DNA from: CAVVIO01 sp963748095
Lineage (GTDB): Bacteria; Bacteroidota; Bacteroidia; Bacteroidales; UBA10428
Direction of reading: 5' to 3'
Length of the DNA: 64,000 nucleotides
Assembly: GCA_963748095.1 (NCBI GenBank)
Contig: CAVVIO010000097.1
Location: 219,701 to 283,700, forward strand
Positions 49,676 through 57,645 of the stretch are shown here, piece after piece. Both the position numbers and the translations under genes were made by a program. Position 1 is the stretch's first letter; the number at the start of each line of letters is the position of its first letter. The notes beneath the pieces were generated by a model. It was given only the letters and a program-made list of their open reading frames with translations, had not been told where the DNA came from and searched no databases.

Positions 49676-50411
49676 ATGAACAGTAAACTCAAAACACTAT
49701 TGCTACCGGCGGGCTTTGTAATTCTGGCAGGATTAGGATTACAAGGATTTACCACTGCAACGGGGGGCAAAATGAACAGTGCCGCCAAAAACGATACCAC
49801 ACGAAGCATCGCACCCTACTTTATTCCGGCCACAACAAAAACAAAAACTCCGGATTCCGAAGGATTTATTCAACGTTGGTTACTACTGGAACCAATTAAC
49901 AAACCAAACCGTAGCAATACGGTTTTTACAGACAGCTACATAAAACATGCATTTGACACCCTGTATTTTCCGAACCAGTTTACCATTCTTCCCAAAGACG
50001 GGGAAAAGGTAAAAGTGGGAGAGCAGGAACTAACGTGGCATGCACTGGAGAGTACAAACTTCAATGTCAAACTATTTCGTTTCGCCTACGGATTAGGAAA
50101 AGAGGTATACGGAGTTGTGTTTTGGGCAGTAACCGTAGTCAACAGTCCGCAAGAAATGAAAAATGTAAGAATGTCCGTAGGGTCAAATTCAGCATCAATG
50201 TGGTGGCTAAACGGAAAAGAAGCAGTGATGCTTTCCGGAGACAGGCGCATGGTAATGGATGACTGTATGTCTCACCCGTCTCACACTTAACAAAGGAAAA
50301 AATATAATCCGGGGAGCCGTAATCAATGGTCCCGGAATGAGTGATTTCTGTGTTCGCTTCCTGGATGAAAAAGGAGAGCCGATAAAAAATATCACTATTA
50401 CTTGTGAATAA
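49676..50411 (+). CDS. Secreted carbohydrate-associated protein, frameshifted
   Basis: A signal peptide leads into about 220 residues of beta-sandwich-like sequence (GFIQRWLLLEPI, LFRFAYGLGKEVYGVVFWAVT, SASMWWLNGKEAV). The last 45 or so residues are in another frame (RLTLNKGKNIIRGAVINGPG ...), so one small indel near 50265-50275 splits the gene. This kind of protein is found next to GH43 and xylan genes in Bacteroidota and is sometimes called an acetylxylan esterase, but I see no esterase triad. It may be a binding protein. Confidence 0.6.
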
Positions 50412-50464
50412 AATCAGTTAGTCAACTTATTTAAAATCTCAATTGAATAGAAATTGGAGTTAAT

Positions 50465-51914
50465 ATGAAACGAATTAAAATATTGGGCGCAACAGCCCTG
50501 TTATCATTGTTGTTAACCGGAGCAATGAAAGCACAAGTGGGGAAACCATTTATACATGATCCGTCAACCATTATGGAATGCGATGGAAAGTATTATACAT
50601 TTGGCACATTCGGAGGTGGATTAATATCCGAAGATGGTTGGACATGGAATCCCGGCGGAGTAAGGCCCGGCAGAGGAGCCGCCCCGGATGCAGTAAAAAT
50701 CGGCGACCGCTACCTTATAATCTATGGCGCAACCGGCGGAGGCCTGGGAGGCAGACATAACGGGAGGATACTTACCATGTGGAACAAAACACTTGACCCA
50801 AATTCTCCCGATTTTAAATACACAGAAGCTATCGAAGTTGCTTCATCGGATGGTGTGGAAGATAATGATGCAATCGATCCGGGACTTCTGCTGGATCCAA
50901 CCGATGGACGTTTATGGTGTTCATACGGAACCTATTTCGGGTTCATTCGCCTTATAGAACTTGATCCCAAAACAGGAAAACGTGTAGAAGGGAATAAAGC
51001 AATAAATATAGCCATTGACTGTGAAGCTACAGATTTGATATATCATAACGGATGGTATTATCTTCTTGGCACACACGGAACCTGCTGCGACGGTGCAAAC
51101 TCAACCTATAACATAGTTGTTGGCCGTTCCAGGAAGGTAACAGGCCCTTACCTTGATAATATGGGAAGAGACATGTTAAAAGGTGGCGGTAAGATGGTGG
51201 TTGCAGCCGGCAGAAGACTTGTCGGACCCGGACACTTTGGTCGTTGGGTAATTGCTGACGGTGTTGAAAAAATGTCCTGTCATTATGAAGCGGATTTAGA
51301 TCAGGGCGGGCGCAGCGTATTAGGCATTCGTCCGTTACTATGGAAAAATGACTGGCCGGTTGCAGGAGATAATTTCAGAGAAGGAACCTATGAAATTGAA
51401 TCCGTGAGAAGAGGATATGCCTTGGAGCTGGCAGTAGATTTTGTACGAATGCCGCGTGGACCGAGAGGATTTTTTCATGACAATGATGAACCGGTAAAAC
51501 CCGTTCCATCCCAGCAATTAGCAGATGTAATTAATACCTGGCCAACCGGGAACATTGGTGTAAGAATAGGGGATTACATGTTCCGTCCGCATCAGAAATG
51601 GACAATTACAGCAGTTCCTGATGCAGGAGGATATCCCGGAGGACCCTATTATAAAATAGTAATAGCGGGAACAAACCGGGCATTAGCAGCAACAGCAGAA
51701 GCAGAAGTAATAACAGTCCCGAACATTTACCGGTGCGCCTGAACAATTATGGCGAATCGATCAATTGACTGATGGAACATATCGGATAATGCCTAAGGTA
51801 GTTCCGAATTCAAAAGAGAAGTTAGCGCTGATATCTATCGGAGACAGCACACCAACACTTGCAGCGTTTGATATGAATAGTGACAATTCCAAATGGAATT
51901 TTAAGGATCACTAA
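50465..51914 (+). CDS. Family 43 glycosyl hydrolase with C-terminal lectin domain, frameshifted
   Basis: A signal peptide precedes a five-bladed GH43 domain. The three acidic residues fit the family: FIHDPSTIM (base), DNDAIDPGLLLD (pKa modulator) and DCEATDLIYHNGWYY (acid). The C-terminal part has QxW-type repeats (HQKWTI, and EQLWRIDQL in the second frame) typical of a ricin-type beta-trefoil. The break is near 51724; removing one A makes VITVPTFTGAPEQLW. GH43 enzymes cut arabinose- or xylose-containing glycans. The product is exported. Confidence 0.8.
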
Positions 51915-51976
51915 CAATATTTTTAATGAAAGCATAAGATGGAAGTAATAAGAAGATTTAACTACTATAAAAGAAG

Positions 51977-52006
51977 GCCCTGCTCAGACAGACTGAGCAG
52001 GGCTTT
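51977..52006. terminator. Terminator between GH43 and the Mbs-like operon
   Basis: GCCCTGCTCAG (51977-51987) and CTGAGCAGGGC (51993-52003) with a 5-nt loop. T-rich sequence follows on both strands, so it may stop both the GH43 transcript and the operon coming from the right. Confidence 0.82.
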
Positions 52007-52061
52007 CCTGTTATTTTCTTCTTTTGATCATCAGAAATATTTGAGTGTAGAAAGATCAGGT

Positions 52062-52520
52062 TTAGTTATCCTTCAGCACTACCTCATCATACTCCAGTTC
52101 AAAGCGAAGTTTGTGTTTCGATTCCTCCTGTGCAAGGCTAAAGAACAGTGACCGGAGCAATTGATCAGTAACTTTTTCAGCCAGATCGGTATAGAGGTGA
52201 AAAGCGGCTTTTTCTTTTTTCATGGCGACAATGAGTATCTCCTGGTAGCTCATACCTTCATGCGGTACAATATCGATCAGGTAATTTCCTACTTTAATAT
52301 CGCGGACCTGCTGAGGTGTAAAGCTGAATTGTCCGCTGGTGCGGATGTTCTCCAGACGTTTCTTATGGCCGCGTTCCTCACCGGCAAACGTAAGAAATAC
52401 ATTTCTCATTTCAGGGTTGCGGGCTGATTCCGAAAGGTTTGAATACATTTCAACGCTTTCCTGCTCGCGATCGATTGCAAATTGCAATATATCATCGGAT
52501 GTCTGAAATTCTTGTATCAT
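52062..52520 (-). CDS. Ferritin-like (rubrerythrin-type) diiron protein
   Basis: 152 residues, a four-helix bundle with two E-x(n)-ExxH type sites (REQESVEMYSNL, EERGHKKR, KKEKAAFHLY, EESKHKLR), the diiron ligands of the rubrerythrin/ferritin-like group. It lacks the C-terminal rubredoxin domain. It starts 7 bp after the stop of the flavoprotein gene, so it is the last gene of the large operon. I infer a role in peroxide or iron handling for the oxygen-sensitive clusters upstream. Confidence 0.82.
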   Translation of the reverse strand: MIQEFQTSDDILQFAIDREQESVEMYSNLSESARNPEMRNVFLTFAGEERGHKKRLENIRTSGQFSFTPQQVRDIKVGNYLIDIVPHEGMSYQEILIVAMKKEKAAFHLYTDLAEKVTDQLLRSLFFSLAQEESKHKLRFELEYDEVVLKDN

Positions 52521-52526
52521 AATGGT

Positions 52527-54320
52527 TTAAATTTTTAAGGTTTGATTTCCGCTTAGCAGGGTATCAATTCCTTTGGCAGCCCTGTGTCCGTCGGCAATAG
52601 CACTAATAGCGTCGGCAGTGGAGTTAACGGAATCACCGCCGGCAAATAACCGTTCAATGGAGGTTTGCATATGTTGATCGGTCACAAGATGACCACGTTC
52701 GGTTTTCAGTTTTTCAATCCATTCCGCTCCCAGGAAATCGTAATAGGCTTCCTGCCCGATGGCCCCGATAACGGTATCCACTTCGAGAATAGTTTCGCTT
52801 CCCTCAATAGGTACCGGACGCGGCCTACGTCCTTTTGGATCGTCCACCATTTCAGCACGGAGATATTCAATCGCCTTTACCCTTCCCTTTTCATCTTTTA
52901 TAACCCGTGTCGGGATAGCCTGGGTGATGATATTAATTTTTTCCTGCTCACAACCTTCAATCTCCTCCGGATCGCTGGGCATGTCCTGAATACGCCTGCG
53001 GTAGAGGATGGTAACTTCCGCCCCTAAACGGCGGCTTACACGGGCAGCATCCATGGCTACGTTACCTCCGCCAATTACTGTAACATGCTTACCAAGATCG
53101 GTTTTTTTGTTATCGTTGACATCGCGCAGGAAGTCGATAGCCTGGAACGAACCGGTGGCTTCTTCTCCGTCGATGGCAATCAGGTATGGTTTTTCCAGAC
53201 CAATTCCCATAAAAACTGCATCGTAGGCTGTATACAATTCATCGAATTTAACTTCACGACCAACCATGGTGTTAAACTGAAACTGAACACCCATTTCTTC
53301 CAGCAGGCCGATCTCATTTTCAAGCATGTCCATGGGCAGCCGGTACTTGGGAATCCCGTACATGGTAGCTCCGCCGGGATGTTCTTTGGCTTCGAAAATG
53401 GTAACCCGGTAGCCCAGTGTACGCAGGTAGTAAGCAGCGCTTATCCCAGATGGGCCGGCACCGATAATGGCTATGTGTTTTTTGCTTTCAGGCAATGAAT
53501 CGAGCCCCAATATTCGTTTATATTCATCAAAAGGCACATTGTCGGCAATGTATCGTTTGAGCCAGCGTATAGCCAGTGCATCGCCTTTCACACCTACCGA
53601 GCAGACTTCTTCGCAACGGTGCGTGCAAACACGACCGCAGATTTCGGGTAGCGGATTGGTATCGTAAAGAAGCTTCAGCCCTTTTTCAAGATCACCGTCC
53701 CTGACGGCTTTTATATATCCCGGAATATCCATGTGGGCCGGACAGGAAGCTACACATATTCCGCACGAAACACAGCGGTCTGCTTCTTTTTCAGCCTGTT
53801 CTTTGGAATATCCCTTAACAATCTCGATGAAACTGGTAGTCCTTTCATCCGGTTCCACCTCTTCCATTGTCACTCGTTCCAGATTGTAAAGCGAGTATCC
53901 CGGATTGGTCCATCCCTTTTCGGAATTATCCCAGGGTTTTTTGTCCACTCCGGGGACATAACGGAATTCCTCGGGATCATCGGTAACCCAGGTATATTCG
54001 TTGGACATAGTTAGTGATCCGGTAGTACAAATATCCACACACAAAGCACACCAGCAGCAGCGGCCGTAGTCGACCATCGGACGTAAACCACTATCCCCTT
54101 TTTTGGTCTCAATCCCTTCCACAGGAACAAGGTCAATAGCCTGGTTTTCGCAAACCGCTTCACAGCTTCCGCATCCGATACATGCCTCCACATCGTTTTT
54201 ATGAAATCCCCGGTAACGGTCCGCTCCCGGTCTTTCGGTAAAAGGATCACGCACGGTAACCGGTGTGCGGACGATATTACTCCATGCAGTAAAAGGGGTT
54301 ATTATATCTTTGATCTTCAT
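52527..54320 (-). CDS. NuoI-like ferredoxin domain fused to a GltD/NfnB-like flavoprotein
   Basis: 597 residues. Residues 47-57 and 88-98 each give C-x2-C-x2-C-x3-C, two [4Fe-4S] sites like NuoI/MbsN. A second ferredoxin-like set (CVSCGICVASC near 187) and the GltD-type CGRVCTHRCEEVC follow, giving up to four clusters. The rest is the GltD/NfnB flavoprotein: FAD-binding IAIIGAGPSGISAAYYL and NAD(P)-binding TVIGGGNVAMDAAR. It would replace the separate NuoI and an NAD(P)H-reactive module in the complex encoded upstream. I infer ferredoxin- or NAD(P)-linked electron transfer. Confidence 0.87.
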   Translation of the reverse strand: MKIKDIITPFTAWSNIVRTPVTVRDPFTERPGADRYRGFHKNDVEACIGCGSCEAVCENQAIDLVPVEGIETKKGDSGLRPMVDYGRCCWCALCVDICTTGSLTMSNEYTWVTDDPEEFRYVPGVDKKPWDNSEKGWTNPGYSLYNLERVTMEEVEPDERTTSFIEIVKGYSKEQAEKEADRCVSCGICVASCPAHMDIPGYIKAVRDGDLEKGLKLLYDTNPLPEICGRVCTHRCEEVCSVGVKGDALAIRWLKRYIADNVPFDEYKRILGLDSLPESKKHIAIIGAGPSGISAAYYLRTLGYRVTIFEAKEHPGGATMYGIPKYRLPMDMLENEIGLLEEMGVQFQFNTMVGREVKFDELYTAYDAVFMGIGLEKPYLIAIDGEEATGSFQAIDFLRDVNDNKKTDLGKHVTVIGGGNVAMDAARVSRRLGAEVTILYRRRIQDMPSDPEEIEGCEQEKINIITQAIPTRVIKDEKGRVKAIEYLRAEMVDDPKGRRPRPVPIEGSETILEVDTVIGAIGQEAYYDFLGAEWIEKLKTERGHLVTDQHMQTSIERLFAGGDSVNSTADAISAIADGHRAAKGIDTLLSGNQTLKI

Positions 54321-54337
54321 AGTTTTGTACTTGAAAA

Positions 54338-55540
54338 TTAACGTTCTATTTCAGGCGGACAGGTAGCCAGAGATACCATGATGACACTGATATCGGATAT
54401 ATTGGCGTTAACCAGCAGTTTTTCCAGCAGTGCAATGGCATGCGTGTAACTGGGCCCGCGAAGATTAATACGGCGAGGATATTCCGTTCCGTCACTAACA
54501 GTAAAAAATCCGTATTCACCGCGTGAAGATTCACTGCGGACATAGGTTTGCCCGGTAGGAATTTTCCAGTTCAGTGCATTGGGTATATTCCCGAGAATTT
54601 CCCCGTCTTTGGGCATCTTGTCAAGAATCTGGCGGATCAGTTCCACACTGTATTTCAGGTCCATGTATCGTACCCATGTGCGGCTGAAAACGTCACTGGC
54701 AGCATCCTTATCCACATAAGGCCCGAAATCGAGTTGATCATACACCAGGTAAGGGTTATCCTTGCGTACATCACGGTTATAACCGGCTGCACGGGCATTT
54801 GGGCCTACAACACCATATTTGTCTACCAATACAGGATCAACATAACCGGTACCTATGGCCCGTTTTTTAAATACAGCATTGTCGATGACAAGCCGTCTGA
54901 AGCGAATCAGAAAATCGTCAATATCATTCAGATTACTGACCAACCTGTCTTTAAATCCTTCGGGCATCTTTCCCCGTACACCGCCGGGTATTATATACAT
55001 GTGATAAATACGTGCCCCTGTTAACTCTTCAAAACGGTCCAGTATCAAATCCCTGAGATAAACTCCCCACTGCACCCCTAGTCCCAATCCCATGGTACCA
55101 CCATGTGCCGGAAGAAGTCGCAACAGGTTCCCCATTCTTGCCATCTCTAAAACGAGTGTGCGCATCCATTGGGCATATTCCGGGACTTTCACGTCGGAGA
55201 GTTCTTCCATGGCAGCAGCCAGATTGTACTCGTTGCTGTCGGGTTCGGGAACACACATGCGGACAACCGTAGGAAAACATTGCATCCAGGTGCGTCGTTC
55301 GAAAATCTTCTCAAATCCACGATGCAGATAACCAACATGGGTTTTGGCCTCAACCACCTCATCACCGCAAACAGTCAGTTCAAGCGACATATTACCCGTT
55401 ACACCGGGATGGTTAGGGCCGTGCCACAATTTGACATATTTACCCGAGCTGAGATCAATCTGAAGCTTCCCATTCTCATCGGGTTGTGGATAGGCACTTC
55501 TGTCAGGCTGGATCAGTATTTTTGTATTATTGCTGCTCAT
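54338..55540 (-). CDS. NuoD / [NiFe]-hydrogenase-like large subunit
   Basis: 400 residues of the complex I 49-kDa/hydrogenase large-subunit family (LWHGPNHPGVTGN; HVGYLHRGFEKIFERR). In [NiFe] hydrogenases two CxxC motifs bind the metal. Here the first position of each is kept (Cys96 in VRMCVPEP; Cys394 in LATCPPEIER) and the second is glutamate (Glu99, Glu397). So hydrogen chemistry is unlikely. The two-cysteine pattern recalls the archaeal MBX/MBS subunits. It follows the NuoC gene with a 14-bp overlap. Confidence 0.92.
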   Translation of the reverse strand: MSSNNTKILIQPDRSAYPQPDENGKLQIDLSSGKYVKLWHGPNHPGVTGNMSLELTVCGDEVVEAKTHVGYLHRGFEKIFERRTWMQCFPTVVRMCVPEPDSNEYNLAAAMEELSDVKVPEYAQWMRTLVLEMARMGNLLRLLPAHGGTMGLGLGVQWGVYLRDLILDRFEELTGARIYHMYIIPGGVRGKMPEGFKDRLVSNLNDIDDFLIRFRRLVIDNAVFKKRAIGTGYVDPVLVDKYGVVGPNARAAGYNRDVRKDNPYLVYDQLDFGPYVDKDAASDVFSRTWVRYMDLKYSVELIRQILDKMPKDGEILGNIPNALNWKIPTGQTYVRSESSRGEYGFFTVSDGTEYPRRINLRGPSYTHAIALLEKLLVNANISDISVIMVSLATCPPEIER

Positions 55541-56060
55541 CGGGATACAATTTTTGTTTCATATAGGTTGCCGGGTCATGGGTTTCACGGCCGGGCCTCG
55601 GAAAATATGTTTCTTCACTATATTTCAGGGTGTCAAATTCGCGTCGCATAGGTGGTATATTGTCCCAGCCTTCCAGCAGGAAATTTTCATCAACTCTTGG
55701 GCTGCCCGGAAAATCAATTCCGTACATTTCCTTCAGCTCGCGCTGATAGGTCCATGCCTGCGCCCATAGATGATGGGCCGAATGCATCGTTGCATTTTCA
55801 CGGTCGATATACGTACAAATGGAGATATCAACATGAAGGTCATAGTTGTGAACTATATAATTAAGCTCAAATATGCCTTTTTCAATCCAGTCGGCTACGG
55901 TAATCATTACCAGATGCGAAAAACCTTCCATATCACGGAGATACGTAACGGCAGAAATTGCCTGTTCTTTTCCAACCGTGACAAAATACAGATCTTCCCG
56001 CTGTTTTCTGACATTTGAAACCTGAAATGACGTCTGTAAACGTTCTATGATTTTTTCCAT
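55527..56060 (-). CDS. NuoC-like subunit (complex I 30-kDa type)
   Basis: 177 residues. It matches the NuoC/MbsK family: N-terminal region, the DLHVDISICTYIDRENATMHSA block, and the C-terminal YQRELKEMYGIDFPGSPRVDE segment that is the family signature. It is the membrane-adjacent partner of the large subunit; the two are separate here (not a NuoCD fusion). The start of NuoD overlaps its end. Confidence 0.9.
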   Translation of the reverse strand: MEKIIERLQTSFQVSNVRKQREDLYFVTVGKEQAISAVTYLRDMEGFSHLVMITVADWIEKGIFELNYIVHNYDLHVDISICTYIDRENATMHSAHHLWAQAWTYQRELKEMYGIDFPGSPRVDENFLLEGWDNIPPMRREFDTLKYSEETYFPRPGRETHDPATYMKQKLYPDEQQ

Positions 56061-56066
56061 AAACGA

Positions 56067-56729
56067 TTACCAGTTATAATCGGGCATATTCCAGTCCCGA
56101 ATGATTTTTTTCTGATTTTCTTTATAATATTCAAAGTTCTCTGCATACTGGTTAGCGCCTTCTGCTATGCCTGCTTTGATACGTTTTTTCAATGCCACAA
56201 AACCAGCCAGAATTGCTTCGGGCCGGGGCATACAACCGGCAACATATACATCCACGGGCAGGTATTTATCCAGACGGTTAATGGTATTATAGCTGTCGAA
56301 ATACATACCTCCGTTAATGGTGCAACTTCCCAATGCCATTACAAACTTGGGATTTTGCATCTGCTCGTAACTGCGAATGGCCCGTTTGAGAGTTTTCACA
56401 CTCAGGTAACCCGAAATGATCATAAGGTTTGCCTGACGCGGAGTAGGCCGCATCTGAACACCAAACCTGTAAGCATCGAAGCGTGGCGTTAATAGCGGGT
56501 ACAACTCAATACTGCCGCATCCTGTTCCGAATCCCAGTACCCAGATACTCTCGGCACGCGCCCAGTTGAAGAAATTCTCAAATATCTTCACCCGTTTCGG
56601 TTCATGTACTTTTGGCTTTGCATCACAGAAGTAATCCTGGATGGGATCAACCGTGATCTCCTCTCCTTCCGGACTTATAACCGTTCGTTTTAATAAATCC
56701 TTGTCGATAAATTCTTTTTTTGATTCCAT
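56067..56729 (-). CDS. NuoB-like iron-sulfur subunit
   Basis: 220 residues. Cys71 (TGCGSIE), Cys136 (GSCTINGG) and Cys166 (GCMPRPE) align with three of the four N2-cluster ligands. In NuoB the first site is a Cys-Cys pair; here the second is Gly72. A fourth ligand is not apparent at the usual place, although Cys35 is present. The subunit links the large subunit to the membrane arm and should carry the last cluster of the electron chain. Confidence 0.9.
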   Translation of the reverse strand: MESKKEFIDKDLLKRTVISPEGEEITVDPIQDYFCDAKPKVHEPKRVKIFENFFNWARAESIWVLGFGTGCGSIELYPLLTPRFDAYRFGVQMRPTPRQANLMIISGYLSVKTLKRAIRSYEQMQNPKFVMALGSCTINGGMYFDSYNTINRLDKYLPVDVYVAGCMPRPEAILAGFVALKKRIKAGIAEGANQYAENFEYYKENQKKIIRDWNMPDYNW

Positions 56730-56739
56730 GTGATCAGGA

Positions 56740-57645
56740 TTATATCATAAAAATTCCAATAATACTCAATGCCAGGGGCACCTTAAGAAACCAGGGAATA
56801 CTCTGGTCGATACGGAAACGTGGAAATACAAGGCCTACAAATACAGGCCAGAAAAATACGCAGAACGATTTCACGATTAGTTCTATCCAGTTTGTTGCTC
56901 CCCCGAAAAACAGGTTTACCATAAGAATGGATTCGCTTACATAAAGAATAGCTCTGTTGGTTTGCAGTAATCCGAGGAAAGTTCCGTGATATTCCGTGGG
57001 AGGACCGATTGGTATCTCCTGGGGTGCCTGTATAACGTTAAACGGAGCAGCCCCCATCATTCCAAGAAAAGAAAGTAATGCTGCAATACCGGCAAAAGGG
57101 TTGGTAATAATATTCCAGTGCATTATTCCGCCCTGCTGACCAGCTACTATCCCTGTAAGAGAAAAAGAATGATGACTTGCAGCAACAGCTATTACAGCCA
57201 GTGTAAAAGGTACCTCAACCGTAGTAAACTGTGATAATCCGCGACTGATGCCGATAAATGAATAAGGATGTCCCCCTTCACTGGCTCCGAGCGCCATCCC
57301 CAGCATACCGAAAAACATAAAATACATGATCAGTATTACATCTCCGGCAAAGGAGTAATTACTCCAGAGTTCACTTCCGAAAATAAGCGGCATGAAAAGA
57401 AATATCCCCACACCTCCTGTCAGACGAAACACAGGTCCCAGGTAATACATGACGCCATGAGTAACCTGGCTTCGCATCGAATAGTTTTTAAACAGGTCGA
57501 TGTATGGCTGATAAATAGGCATGCCAATGCGCTTTCCTATCCGTGCCGTAATACGGCGTATCAATCCGTACTGTAGCAGACCGTAATTCAGGACTATAAA
57601 TAATCCCAATAAAGTAAACAATAGTTTAATCCAATCTATATTCAT
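56740..57645 (-). CDS. NuoH-like membrane subunit
   Basis: 301 residues with about eight membrane helices. The family core is visible: RIGKRIGMPIYQPYIDLFKNY near 36-56 (only family pattern used), the PFNVIQAPQEIPIGPPTEYHG segment near 203 and acidic residues in helix loops. It joins the peripheral arm to the antiporter subunits. Its start overlaps the double antiporter stop by 4 bp. Confidence 0.92.
   Translation of the reverse strand: MNIDWIKLLFTLLGLFIVLNYGLLQYGLIRRITARIGKRIGMPIYQPYIDLFKNYSMRSQVTHGVMYYLGPVFRLTGGVGIFLFMPLIFGSELWSNYSFAGDVILIMYFMFFGMLGMALGASEGGHPYSFIGISRGLSQFTTVEVPFTLAVIAVAASHHSFSLTGIVAGQQGGIMHWNIITNPFAGIAALLSFLGMMGAAPFNVIQAPQEIPIGPPTEYHGTFLGLLQTNRAILYVSESILMVNLFFGGATNWIELIVKSFCVFFWPVFVGLVFPRFRIDQSIPWFLKVPLALSIIGIFMI

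Noticed and set aside
49676..50411. Acetylxylan esterase
   Set aside because: No serine-nucleophile motif or catalytic triad is visible; only a secreted carbohydrate-associated protein can be supported.
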